Positions 16,180 through 24,672 of a stretch of 64,000 bases of DNA are shown here, piece after piece. Position 1 is the stretch's first letter. Each line of letters begins with the position of its first letter. The notes below the pieces were generated by a model. It did no database searches and was not told the DNA's origin. It worked only from the letters and a program-made list of their open reading frames with translations. The DNA is taken from positions 159,310 through 223,309 of the forward strand of contig JAJNBL010000004.1 in assembly GCA_021156175.1 (NCBI GenBank), written 5' to 3'. This DNA comes from Rickettsiales bacterium. Lineage in GTDB: Bacteria; Pseudomonadota; Alphaproteobacteria; Rickettsiales; JAJNBL01. The position numbers were made by a program, and so were the translations under genes.

Positions 16180-17354
16180 GCCTCTTTCTCCAACACCAAG
16201 CTGCAATTATTCCCTCCAAAGCCAAACGAATTCGTGAGCACCCGCCGAAGGGGCTGTTTTTTCGTGTGGGTGAGGATATGGGAGGTCAGCGTCGGATCGA
16301 TTTCCTTTAATCCCAATGTCCCTGGCATCATGCCGGTTTCCAGTGCGAGTGCGCAAAAAATGACTTCCGTTAAACCCGCCGCCCCGAGTGTATGCCCCGT
16401 CCAGCCTTTGGTTGAACTTGCGGGCGTCGTAGTTCCAAACACCCGTGCGATGGCCTGATCTTCCGCGCTGTCATTCGCGCGTGTGCCTGTGCCGTGCATG
16501 TTGATGTAATCTATCTCATCGGGCTTTAACCCCGATCTCGCTAAGGCTTCGCGCATGGCCTGCTCAGCGCCTTTCCCTTCTGGATGCGGTGAGGACATAT
16601 GATACCCATCCGAGCTTTCACCATAGCCTGTAATCGCGAGTGCAGCAGGATCGCGTTCCAGTATCGCAATGGCGGCCGCTTCGCCAATCGAGATACCTTT
16701 TCGGTTGGCATCGCAGGGCATGCAAGGCTCAGGGGAAAGAAGTTCTAATGAATTGAATCCGTATAAAGTCGTAAGACAAAGACTATCCGCACCCACTAAG
16801 ACCACCGCATCGCACATCCCAAGCGCCAACAATCCCATACCATCAGAGCAAATACGAGCACTCGAGGAACAGGCAGTTGAAATTGTATAAGACACACCTC
16901 TCACGCCTAAATATTCCTGCAAAAATACCGAAATCGCGCAATGATCATTACTGTTTTGGAAAGAAAAATCATCCGGCAGTGCGCCATCATTTCCTCGGTT
17001 GCGATAGGCATGTTCGGTGGTCAGTATGCCCGACGTGCTCGTACCTATCAGCAATCCCACACGCGCATTCCCATAACGCGCGACGAGCTTCCGGATGCGC
17101 GCCTCAATCCCATCTTGCTGTAGTGCATGATAAACGAGGCGGTTGATACGGTTATCATGTGTTGCAAATTTTGTTGGAAAGTCGAGCGATTCAATGTCGG
17201 GAACCCTACCGATATAGGTATTAAGCGCCACATCTTCAAAGTCACAGCGTGTGAGACCAGAACGCCCATGAAGCAACGCATTGCGCGAGGCATCACGCCC
17301 TGCACCCAGTGCATTGACCAAGGTATAGTCCGTGATATAGGCCTTTATTCCCAA
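16176..17354 (-). CDS. Beta-ketoacyl-ACP synthase (FabF/aryl-polyene type)
   Basis: A 392-residue condensing enzyme with a complete catalytic triad: Cys162 (STACSSSAR), His287 (NMHGTGTRAND) and His321 (WTGHTLGAAG), followed by the NSFGFGGNN C-terminal loop. It would elongate an ACP-bound acyl or polyene chain. The sequence is closer to the specialised ketosynthases of aryl polyene loci than to housekeeping FabF, judging by its partners: chain-length-factor-like gene downstream, MMPL exporter and LolA-like gene upstream, all on this strand. A housekeeping role in fatty-acid synthesis is the alternative. The gap to the exporter gene is filled by a palindromic repeat. Confidence 0.88.
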   Translation of the reverse strand: MGIKAYITDYTLVNALGAGRDASRNALLHGRSGLTRCDFEDVALNTYIGRVPDIESLDFPTKFATHDNRINRLVYHALQQDGIEARIRKLVARYGNARVGLLIGTSTSGILTTEHAYRNRGNDGALPDDFSFQNSNDHCAISVFLQEYLGVRGVSYTISTACSSSARICSDGMGLLALGMCDAVVLVGADSLCLTTLYGFNSLELLSPEPCMPCDANRKGISIGEAAAIAILERDPAALAITGYGESSDGYHMSSPHPEGKGAEQAMREALARSGLKPDEIDYINMHGTGTRANDSAEDQAIARVFGTTTPASSTKGWTGHTLGAAGLTEVIFCALALETGMMPGTLGLKEIDPTLTSHILTHTKKQPLRRVLTNSFGFGGNNCSLVLEKEA

Positions 17355-17380
17355 TATTATCTCCGTTGTACTAGCTCATT

Positions 17381-17471
17381 TGTCATTCCCGCGGAGGCGG
17401 GAATCTACTGCATTAAAAATAAAATTATCAAAAGAACACCGCATTGGATCCCCGCCTTCGCGAGGATGACA
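17381..17471. repeat. Dispersed palindrome, family 2
   Basis: Left arm TGTCATTCCCGCGGAGGCGG, right arm GGATCCCCGCCTTCGCGAGGATGACA, separated by an AT-rich spacer of about 40 bases. It fills the gap between the MMPL exporter gene and the ketosynthase gene. A second copy lies at 38663. Confidence 0.85.
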
Positions 17472-17477
17472 CCTCTT

Positions 17478-19814
17478 CTAGCCGTTCTTTTTTCCTTCAC
17501 GCGTGAGGCATAGGAGCGTAATTACTCCCGTACCGATCGCGACCGTCATCCCCATAATATTTAGCATCGGAATGGACGAAAACGCGAGCACCGCAAAGGC
17601 AATCACCGTCGTCAATCCGCAAATGGCAATGGATTGCATTGTTTCCAGGTGCATCTCCCCACCTTCTTTATTTCCAAACCGGAACAGCGCGCAATCTATT
17701 CCGATGCCTGCGACGAGCAACAGCCCCATCAAATGGAATAATCCCAAGCCCTCGCCAAATAACATCACCCCCGCAGGAACAAGCACTATCGGCAGCGCAA
17801 CCGGCAAGAACACATTACAAATCAGCTTCATTTTCCGTTTCGCAATCACCAATACAAAAAGCACGGCCAATATCCCATAACTCAACAGCGTGAAGGCTTG
17901 CTCGCGATAGGAAGTCAGTATCTCGGAGAGCTCCTCTTTCATATCCACCCAATGGACAAAAGGAAGCCCAAGCAGCTTCACATTACTCGCGACCACCTCC
18001 GGCGAACGCAAGGAAGATAGCGGGATCAGGGCATACCATACATCATCCGAAGGATTTAGTAATAAACTATTTAAAGGCGCAGCGAGCGGCGTGCTTGCGA
18101 AATCTTCCTTTTTAAGCAGCGGAAGATTCTTTGATTTTAGAATCGCACTTACCGTTCCGTCAAAGGCTTCTGGTGCAAAATCGGGAGAATTTATAAGTGC
18201 TGTCTCAAGATTGCCTTTGATGATTTCCGCCTTCGGGATCGCTGCTAATCGTGCATGCTGGGTTTTCTCGCTCGGTAAATACCGCGCCGCCATTTGATAA
18301 TCCCCCATATGCCCCACCGCCTTCATAAGCTCTATATGCGGAACGATCGCCTCGCTCCGTTCGAGTGCCTCTTCCATGCTCTTTCCTTCTACCACGAGCA
18401 TATATCGTACATCGGGCAGATGGAGCGACTCCCGAATCATCCGATCTTCTTGAAGCCATGCTTTAGGAACCGGCGTTAAGCGACTGATATCCTGCTCCCA
18501 TACCGTTGCTTTGCTGCTGTAGGATTCCCACCATAACACACCGCTCGCCCCAATAATCAGGACAGCCAAAAGGAGATTGCGATGAGGGATCGCAAAGGGA
18601 ATGGTTGGGATGAGTGCGCGAGGATTACTTTGCACCAACGGAAATTTTCCGAGCATCAGATGCATGAAAGAAACGGAAACTCCGGCTCCTATTAATCCGA
18701 CCACCACGAACAGTCCCAATTGATGAAGACCCGGAAAATCCGAGAACAGCATTGCGCCAAATCCGCAGCAGGTCGTGATCACTCCAAGCCAGATTGTGAG
18801 CAAAGTTTTATTCCGATTTTCCGATTTCAAATGAAAGAGAAGATGCACAGGGTAATCCGTTGCAAGCCCTAACAACGTAACGCCAAAACCTAGCGTAATC
18901 CCGTGGATATAGCCATAGGCGAGCTGCACCGCGGCTACTCCCACAATCGTACCGATTACCAGCGGGAACATGATCAGCAACAGGGCATTGGCGGAAGGGA
19001 ATACCAGCACCAGCAGCCCGACCACCAGTATTGTCGCAATCAACCCCAGCATACTTGCTTCTTTGCTGATATAATGATGGGTACGCACCGTAATCACATC
19101 CGGACTACTTAGATGTAAGGTCAAAGACGGGCTGGTTTTTGCTTGATTAAAAAGTGTCTCCATCTGCGCGATAAACGCCTCTTCGCGCTCCAGTTCAAAC
19201 GCCTCCGTGTTTCTTACTACCACCATCAGTGCCGCGGTTTCATCATTTGAGAACCATACGTCATTCACGATTCTGGGATTGAGTGCCGCATTAGGCTCCC
19301 AGGCTTTAAGTAACTGCTTGAAAGCACCGGTCGGATCTTCACTCAACGTGGCTTCGGTGAGCATCGCCTCAGAGGTTCCAAGCGATTGATGTGCTGCATT
19401 TAGATTGTCGGATAACCCATTGGCGGAGAAGGCCTCCCCTTGCATTGGCGCCAGATGATAACGGTAGGAAAAGAAGCGTTTGAAAAGTGCGGGATCAAAG
19501 GATACGGTTCCATTCATAACCGACACAATGCCTTCCTTCTGCTTCACCAGGGAAGCGAAGGCTTTGCTGGTTTCTGCCAGTGCTTTTGCATCCCCACCAC
19601 GGATGGCAATCAGCGTAAATGCCCCTTGGGGATTATGGGAAAGTATTTCGGAGACTATTGCGTGACGGCCATTTTGCTGTTCCGCTTTGGGTAGGAAAAC
19701 TTCGATGTCGTTCCTAATATTCAACTGCGTCAGGAGGAGCGTGCCGATCAACAACAATGCGCCCATGAGATGCCAGAGGATATAGCGAGCAGCGAGGAAG
19801 CGTTTGAGGTTCAT
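17478..19814 (-). CDS. MMPL/RND-family exporter
   Basis: Inner-membrane transporter of 778 residues with the duplicated RND topology: a first transmembrane helix near residue 15, a periplasmic domain to about 255, a cluster of helices (about 258-400), a second periplasmic domain (about 440-640), and a final helix cluster to the C-terminus. Conserved Asp-containing segments such as GLATDYPVHLLFH and GIGIDCALFRFG lie in the helix clusters, as expected for proton relay. In aryl polyene loci such MMPL proteins move the lipid product to the outer membrane. The start ATG overlaps the LolA-like stop by one base (TAATG), so the two are translationally coupled. Confidence 0.88.
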   Translation of the reverse strand: MNLKRFLAARYILWHLMGALLLIGTLLLTQLNIRNDIEVFLPKAEQQNGRHAIVSEILSHNPQGAFTLIAIRGGDAKALAETSKAFASLVKQKEGIVSVMNGTVSFDPALFKRFFSYRYHLAPMQGEAFSANGLSDNLNAAHQSLGTSEAMLTEATLSEDPTGAFKQLLKAWEPNAALNPRIVNDVWFSNDETAALMVVVRNTEAFELEREEAFIAQMETLFNQAKTSPSLTLHLSSPDVITVRTHHYISKEASMLGLIATILVVGLLVLVFPSANALLLIMFPLVIGTIVGVAAVQLAYGYIHGITLGFGVTLLGLATDYPVHLLFHLKSENRNKTLLTIWLGVITTCCGFGAMLFSDFPGLHQLGLFVVVGLIGAGVSVSFMHLMLGKFPLVQSNPRALIPTIPFAIPHRNLLLAVLIIGASGVLWWESYSSKATVWEQDISRLTPVPKAWLQEDRMIRESLHLPDVRYMLVVEGKSMEEALERSEAIVPHIELMKAVGHMGDYQMAARYLPSEKTQHARLAAIPKAEIIKGNLETALINSPDFAPEAFDGTVSAILKSKNLPLLKKEDFASTPLAAPLNSLLLNPSDDVWYALIPLSSLRSPEVVASNVKLLGLPFVHWVDMKEELSEILTSYREQAFTLLSYGILAVLFVLVIAKRKMKLICNVFLPVALPIVLVPAGVMLFGEGLGLFHLMGLLLVAGIGIDCALFRFGNKEGGEMHLETMQSIAICGLTTVIAFAVLAFSSIPMLNIMGMTVAIGTGVITLLCLTREGKKNG

Positions 19815-20410
19815 TATTGCTCTATCGCTCCTAACTGCAGGGTGATTTGGTTCCCGTTCGTTTCTTCATAGGTAATCGTGGAGAGATCACCCTTCCCGCC
19901 TTCTACCCGGATTTCTTGGATATATTCCAGCATCTCCTGAGAGCGCGGGGTGAGCGTCAACTCCCAGGCTTCTTCTGAGCCGGAAGTTTCTGTCGTGAAT
20001 AACTTTTCGAGTGCTGCTTTTTCTCCGCGCATCAGATGTACAAAACTGCCCAACGTGCCTTCCAACGCCGGGTGGCCATCGAGCGCAATCCGATCAATCC
20101 GGTAGCCATGCTCTTCGCGTTTTTTCAAGGTTACGATATTCCCGGCAATGGTGGCTTCTTCTTCCCCAGGCGTCTTGATGGTTTTTACAAAGGTTGCAGG
20201 CGGAATAAAGGTGAGTGTACCTTCAGAGACCATCGGCTTTTTAAGCAATCGGGTTTGCCGAGTTTCCGTGAAATGGCGCTGGCTTTGTTTTCCTTCGCTT
20301 AATGTCTTCAAAGAAGCGAGCAACTCGCTCATATTCCATGATTTTGACGTATCGCTTGCCACAGCAGAAAACGGCAACAGGAGCAGCAGTGCTATAATAA
20401 TCTTTTTCAT
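19814..20410 (-). CDS. LolA-like outer-membrane lipoprotein/lipid carrier
   Basis: A 198-residue periplasmic protein with a signal peptide (KKIIIALLLLLPFSAVASD, cleavage near residue 19) and a LolA/LolB-like beta fold, including SQRHFTETRQTRLLKKPMVS and a GTLTFIPPATFVKTI strand pair. LolA-like members of aryl polyene clusters work with the MMPL exporter. I start at the ATG at 20410. The frame stays open to 20512, but that extension translates part of a dispersed palindrome and lacks a signal peptide. The overlap with the exporter gene (TAATG) supports joint function. The housekeeping LolA of the cell is probably elsewhere. Confidence 0.8.
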   Translation of the reverse strand: MKKIIIALLLLLPFSAVASDTSKSWNMSELLASLKTLSEGKQSQRHFTETRQTRLLKKPMVSEGTLTFIPPATFVKTIKTPGEEEATIAGNIVTLKKREEHGYRIDRIALDGHPALEGTLGSFVHLMRGEKAALEKLFTTETSGSEEAWELTLTPRSQEMLEYIQEIRVEGGKGDLSTITYEETNGNQITLQLGAIEQ

Positions 20411-20432
20411 TTTCTTTACGCGCTTCAATGGC

Positions 20433-20583
20433 CCTTCTGGATTGCTTCGCTTCGCTCGCAATGACGACCTCTTCTGGTATTCTCTACCTCTCACTACTTG
20501 CTCGGCCGTCATTGCGAGAAGTAAGCATGAAATTTACAGAGCAAACGCTTTGTAAATTGAATCGAACGACGAAGCAATCCAGA
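20433..20583. repeat. Two family 1 half-elements, back to back
   Basis: The right-arm type sequence (GGATTGCTTCGCTTCGCTCG and GCAATGACGACCTCTTCT) is at 20437-20475. A left-arm type sequence (CCGTCATTGCGAGAAG to GAAGCAATCCAG) is at 20506-20582. Their order is the reverse of that in the complete elements. The left-arm copy is of the long form, with an internal hairpin ATTTACAG...TTGTAAAT. It fills the gap between the acyltransferase and LolA-like genes. Confidence 0.82.
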
Positions 20584-20600
20584 AGTCAAAAGCTGGATCT

Positions 20601-21533
20601 TTACTCCTGCCAGAAATCATAAAAGTTAAACCAATTATAGGGCGCCAAGTGGCAATAATGCTCGAGTTTTTTTGCATAAAGCGAAATCCAACGCGTTAGA
20701 TCCTCTTCGCGCGACTCACGCGAAATCGTGAGGGTTTCCGCGAAAGGTTCGAAATATACATCATATTGCAGATCCCCGCGATACAGCCCGGTAAAGAAAA
20801 TTACCGGGACTTTCATCACGCTCGCTAACATAAAAGGGCCCGCAGGGAATGCGGCTTTTTTTCCAAGGAAGTCCACTTTTATCATCTTTTGGTTAGAGGC
20901 AGAAGGCGGCAAACGGTCGGCGAGCACGCCCACCATTTCGTTATTCTCGAGCGCTTCTTGCACTTTTAACATCGCATCAGGAGCGTTCATATTGATGATC
21001 AAATCGGCAAGCTCCGGATTTAATCCATTCAAGAGACCCCCAATCTTATTTGCATTGCCAAGATACATCAGCGGGCGCACTTTTAAACCGGGCAAGGTCG
21101 TGCCCAGTGCGCGCATACATTCGAAACTCCCCAAATGCCCACCAATCAGCAAGCAGCCCTGCCCTTTGGCAACGGCATCCGTGATGAGTTCTCTCCCATG
21201 GAGGTTGATCTTGTAGCGCTGGAAGCGGTTGCTAAGGAACAAGACTTTATCGAAAATCACGGCGGAGAAAATGTGGTAATGGCGGTAGACATGCCAAAAA
21301 CGCGCAGGTCTTCCCCATATCGTGGAAAGATAACGAACCGAGCCTTTAAACGTATTGCTTGTGATAAAGATGAGATAATAAATGCAAATCGGATAAAGCA
21401 GGAACCGCCCTAATATCCGCGGCATATGGAGTGCAATCCAGCAAATACAATCGAGCAGGAGCACACTCCCCCGCTCCTTTTGAGTGAGCCAGGAAGGTTT
21501 CCGTGTTTTTTGTGATGGAGATTGGGGGTGCAT
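20601..21533 (-). CDS. Lysophospholipid acyltransferase family protein (LpxL/HtrB-like)
   Basis: A 310-residue inner-membrane acyltransferase. One to two hydrophobic segments lie at residues 25-60. The catalytic HX4E motif is His133-Glu138 (GGHLGSFE). The downstream ADRLPPSASN and FLGKKAAFPAGPF segments match the LpxL/WaaM superfamily, which transfers acyl chains from ACP to lipid A or related lipids. I chose the ATG at 21533, preceded by a GGAG ribosome-binding site; the frame extends to 21572 inside the regulator gene. Position suggests it attaches the product of the neighbouring ketosynthases to a lipid, but ordinary lipid A acylation is possible. Confidence 0.82.
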   Translation of the reverse strand: MHPQSPSQKTRKPSWLTQKERGSVLLLDCICWIALHMPRILGRFLLYPICIYYLIFITSNTFKGSVRYLSTIWGRPARFWHVYRHYHIFSAVIFDKVLFLSNRFQRYKINLHGRELITDAVAKGQGCLLIGGHLGSFECMRALGTTLPGLKVRPLMYLGNANKIGGLLNGLNPELADLIINMNAPDAMLKVQEALENNEMVGVLADRLPPSASNQKMIKVDFLGKKAAFPAGPFMLASVMKVPVIFFTGLYRGDLQYDVYFEPFAETLTISRESREEDLTRWISLYAKKLEHYCHLAPYNWFNFYDFWQE

Positions 21534-21543
21534 ACGCACTCCG

Positions 21544-21921
21544 TTATCCTGCGGTCGTCGTGTGCCGTACACGCTCGCTGATTGAAAGCTCTTCTACCTG
21601 CGCCGCCTCGTCCTCGCCTTCCTGACTCGTTACTTCATAGCAACGCTCAAGGAGATACGACAGCAAGCCCTGCATCTGCTCATAATTCGCAGCATAATAG
21701 ATAGTCCGCCCTTTTCTGCGGGAGACAAGTAATTTCGCATTGGTCATTTGGGAAAGGTGGAACGACAGCGTCGCAGGTGGAACATGCAGCTCCTCACTGA
21801 TCTGACCTGCTGGCAACCCCTCTTGACCGTAACGCACCAACAGCTTAAAAACAGCCAAACGAGACTCCTGAGCAAGTGCCGAAAGTGCCCGTAATGCATG
21901 TTTTGTTCTCATGGTGCTCAT
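21544..21921 (-). CDS. ArsR-family transcriptional regulator
   Basis: A 125-residue winged helix-turn-helix protein: ALSALAQESRLAVFKLLVRYG is the first helix pair, LPAGQISEELHVPPATLSFHLSQM the recognition unit, and RRKGRTIYYAAN the wing. The metal-binding CxC motif of ArsR/SmtB (ELCVCDL) is absent (ELHVPPA here), so it probably does not sense metals. The last 25 residues are acidic. It lies 10 bases upstream of the acyltransferase, so it is probably the first gene of the lipid locus and its local regulator. It is divergent from the phosphate-binding protein gene and could control both sides. Confidence 0.88.
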   Translation of the reverse strand: MSTMRTKHALRALSALAQESRLAVFKLLVRYGQEGLPAGQISEELHVPPATLSFHLSQMTNAKLLVSRRKGRTIYYAANYEQMQGLLSYLLERCYEVTSQEGEDEAAQVEELSISERVRHTTTAG

Positions 21922-22015
21922 AGTATTCTCCGTACGATTTTCCTTTAAATAGGAAAGACTTAAATCAGCTCTTGTGTTGCTTTATTTAGATACTTCTATT
22001 ATTATAAAAATGTCC

Positions 22016-22043
22016 TTGCATACTGTCAAGACTCTTGTATGAT
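22016..22043 (+). promoter_or_regulatory. Sigma70-type promoter of the phosphate-binding protein gene
   Basis: TTGCAT (22016-22021) and TATGAT (22038-22043) are separated by 16 bases. The spacer includes CTGTCAAGACTCTTGTATG (22023-22041), whose first half matches a Pho-box half-site (CTGTCA) but whose second half is poor. PhoB control is plausible from the gene content but is not shown by this site. Confidence 0.4.
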
Positions 22044-22165
22044 CCGGCTTAACGCTAGGAATCGATACATTATATCGTAGATTTTCTACCTAGGGTCCTG
22101 CGAACATCTACGTATAGATGCTTGCCACGACATTGCAACAATATTTTGATATGAGGGCGTATCCT

Positions 22166-23185
22166 ATGTTCAAAAAATTCCTTTATTCCACGGCACTTGT
22201 AATCAGCGTGGCTGCGGCCTCCCAGCCAGCCCAAGCGCGCGACCAAGTCCGCGCGGTTGGATCTTCCACCGTATATCCTTTCGTGACCATTGCCGCTGAA
22301 GATTTTGGGCGCACCGGCACATTTAGCGCACCGATCGTTGAAGCGACCGGTACGGGTGGAGGATTTAAACTCTTCTGTACGGGTGTAGGCGATGCTTTCC
22401 CGGATATCGTGAATGCTTCCCGCCCTATTAAAGAAAGCGAAGTTGCGCTGTGCAAACAAAACGGCGTAAAAGATATTGCTGAGTTCAAAATCGGTTTTGA
22501 CGGTATCGTGCTGGCAAATGCGAAATCTGCACCGAAATACAAACTCACCAAACAGGAACTCTTCCTCGCCCTTGCAGGACAAGTGCCGGTAAAAGATAAA
22601 TTAGTAGCAAACCCGTTTAAATTCTGGAGCGATGTTTCTCCAAGTTTGCCGAAAGTTGAGATCCAAGTATACGGCCCTCCTCCGACCTCTGGTACGCGCG
22701 ATGCCTTTGCTGAGATGGTGCTGGAAGCCGCATGTATGGAGCATCCGGTGTATGTAAAAGCATTTGCTGATTCGGAAATCCGTAAGAAAGCGTGCCACGT
22801 AATCCGAGAAGATGGGAAATATATCGAGAGCGGCGAAAACGATAACCTGATCGTTCAAAAACTCAATACCAACCCGAATGCGCTGGGTATCTTCGGTTAC
22901 AGCTTCTTGGAAGAAAATGCGAGCACCGTACAGGGGAACCCGATTAATGGGATTGAGCCAACCTTGGACTCCATCTCATCGGGAACCTATACCATTTCAC
23001 GTCCACTCTTCGTTTACGTGAAGAAAGCCAATGTGAAGACAGTCAAAGGCTTGCGTGAGTTCGTTCAGCATCTCCTTAATGACAAAATGATTGGAGAGGA
23101 AGGCTCACTTTCCTTCCATGGACTGGTTCCATTACCTGCGGATGATTTGAAAGCTGCTCAAAGCCGCGCGAAAGAACTTCAATAG
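22166..23185 (+). CDS. PstS-like phosphate-binding protein
   Basis: Periplasmic solute-binding protein of 339 residues with a signal peptide (cleavage near AQA, residue 24). The phosphate-binding fold is visible in VGSSTVYPFVTIAAEDF, ATGTGGGFKLFC and PTSGTRDAFAEM, the three loops that hold the oxyanion in PstS. I chose the ATG at 22166 with a GAGGG ribosome-binding site; it gives a clean signal peptide. The permease genes pstC, pstA and pstB are not in this window; an OprO/P porin follows instead, 29 bases later. It could feed a Pst transporter encoded elsewhere. Several residues suggest the PtxS/SphX-type branch cannot be excluded. Confidence 0.85.
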   Translation: MFKKFLYSTALVISVAAASQPAQARDQVRAVGSSTVYPFVTIAAEDFGRTGTFSAPIVEATGTGGGFKLFCTGVGDAFPDIVNASRPIKESEVALCKQNGVKDIAEFKIGFDGIVLANAKSAPKYKLTKQELFLALAGQVPVKDKLVANPFKFWSDVSPSLPKVEIQVYGPPPTSGTRDAFAEMVLEAACMEHPVYVKAFADSEIRKKACHVIREDGKYIESGENDNLIVQKLNTNPNALGIFGYSFLEENASTVQGNPINGIEPTLDSISSGTYTISRPLFVYVKKANVKTVKGLREFVQHLLNDKMIGEEGSLSFHGLVPLPADDLKAAQSRAKELQ

Positions 23186-23214
23186 TAGTGAATAGTTAGA
23201 ATAGAGGAATATGT

Positions 23215-24585
23215 ATGAAATTAACTCGGAAAGCACTCTTAACCGGAGTGGCATTAACCCCGTTTCTTTTCCCATATTCCTCTTTTGCTGCCACTGACAG
23301 CGAACGCATTGAGACGCTCGAGAAGCAAATTGAGCTTCTTCAGCGCGAAATTAAAAGCCTTAAAACAGAACAGAAGCAGGCAGTTGCTCCGGCGGCTGCC
23401 TCACCTGTTTCAGCTCCCGCCTCTAAAGCCTCCAAAGCAGAGACGAAAGCAGAAGCGGTATCCGTTACCCTTGATCCACTCCCAACGTTCAAATCGGCTG
23501 ATGGCGATTTCTCCTTTGCCTTTTCGGGTGGAATTCAGGCCGATGCTGGATGGTTTAATGATGATAATGCGGACTATTCCAACGGAACCACGCTGCGCCG
23601 CGCACGGATTGGATTCAAAGGAACCGCTTACCACGATTGGGATTATGCATTCCAGGTAGAAACCGCACATAACGAACTTCAGCTTCTCGATAGCTATATC
23701 CGTTATAAAGGATTTGAGAATGTTGCTATCACGGCCGGTCAACATAAAGAAGCGATTAGCCTTGAACAATTAAGCGGCAGCTTTGACCTCACCTTTGCCG
23801 AAAGCGCATCACTCACAGCATTTACGCCGGAACGCCATATTGGTGTGAGCACAAGCACTTGGGGTGATCAATGGTCACTGCATGCAGGTGTGTTTGGTGA
23901 AGGCGCAGGCGATGTCCGCGCAGATGATGAAGGTTCTTCCGTCACGACGCGTGCGACATATGCCCCGATTAACGAGAAAGATGGCCTAACACTCCATGTG
24001 GGTGCGGCAGGAAGCTACCGTACGCCAGATAATGAGACGGATTCAGTTCGTTACCGTTACCGTCCAATGAGCCGCTTAGCCGATAGTAATGCAGTAGATA
24101 CCGGCACAATTAATGATGTCGATGATGTTACGCTTGGCGCGCTCGAGTTTGCCGGACAATATAAAAATGCCTATGTACAAAGCGAATTCTTAAATACCCA
24201 TGTTGAGCGCAGCGGCGTGGCAGGTGGCGGTGGCGCTGACCTTAGCGCATGGTATGTCCAGGCGTCGTATGTCCTAACCGGAGAATCACGCTCTTACAGT
24301 GTTTCTAAAGGTCTTTTTTCCCCCATTAAACCGAAATCCCCTTTCAGCCGCGAGAACGGCACATGGGGAGCATGGGAAGTATCGGTGCGCTATGGCGGGC
24401 TGGACTTAAACGATGCCTTCATCCAAGGTGGAAAGATGGACAGTACCGCATTAGCACTGAATTGGTACGCGTTGGAACATTTACGGTTCCTTGCATCCTA
24501 CGAATATGTTGATACCGATGCTACCAGTGTCGTCCCAAATGATAATCCTTCGATTATCACGCTGCGGGCACAGTTTGATTTTTAA
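23215..24585 (+). CDS. OprO/OprP-type phosphate-selective porin
   Basis: Outer-membrane beta-barrel of 456 residues. A signal peptide ends near residue 25 (YSSFAA). Residues 28-55 form a periplasmic coiled coil (ERIETLEKQIELLQREIKSLK), followed by a Lys/Ala/Pro linker and the barrel (from about 90), with the family pattern LRRARIGFKGTAYHDWDYAFQVE and the C-terminal Phe (LRAQFDF) required for BAM recognition. The family carries phosphate or pyrophosphate across the outer membrane. It follows the phosphate-binding protein closely, so the two form a phosphate-uptake operon lacking the inner-membrane transporter. Confidence 0.9.
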   Translation: MKLTRKALLTGVALTPFLFPYSSFAATDSERIETLEKQIELLQREIKSLKTEQKQAVAPAAASPVSAPASKASKAETKAEAVSVTLDPLPTFKSADGDFSFAFSGGIQADAGWFNDDNADYSNGTTLRRARIGFKGTAYHDWDYAFQVETAHNELQLLDSYIRYKGFENVAITAGQHKEAISLEQLSGSFDLTFAESASLTAFTPERHIGVSTSTWGDQWSLHAGVFGEGAGDVRADDEGSSVTTRATYAPINEKDGLTLHVGAAGSYRTPDNETDSVRYRYRPMSRLADSNAVDTGTINDVDDVTLGALEFAGQYKNAYVQSEFLNTHVERSGVAGGGGADLSAWYVQASYVLTGESRSYSVSKGLFSPIKPKSPFSRENGTWGAWEVSVRYGGLDLNDAFIQGGKMDSTALALNWYALEHLRFLASYEYVDTDATSVVPNDNPSIITLRAQFDF

Positions 24586-24672
24586 TAAGCCTTAGCTTCT
24601 GTTGAGGAATTACTTACTATTGGATGCTAGGATACCCCTAATGGTCGTATAACTGGCAAAAAGGTATAGTGT

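Noticed and set aside
20411..20512. N-terminal extension of the LolA-like protein
   Set aside because: The added residues (RSSLRAKRSNPE) are a translation of the palindromic repeat, and the signal peptide begins only at the ATG at 20410.
22023..22041. Pho box upstream of the phosphate-binding protein
   Set aside because: Only the first half-site (CTGTCA) matches; the second half is poor and the site overlaps the -10 box. I left it as a note, not a feature.
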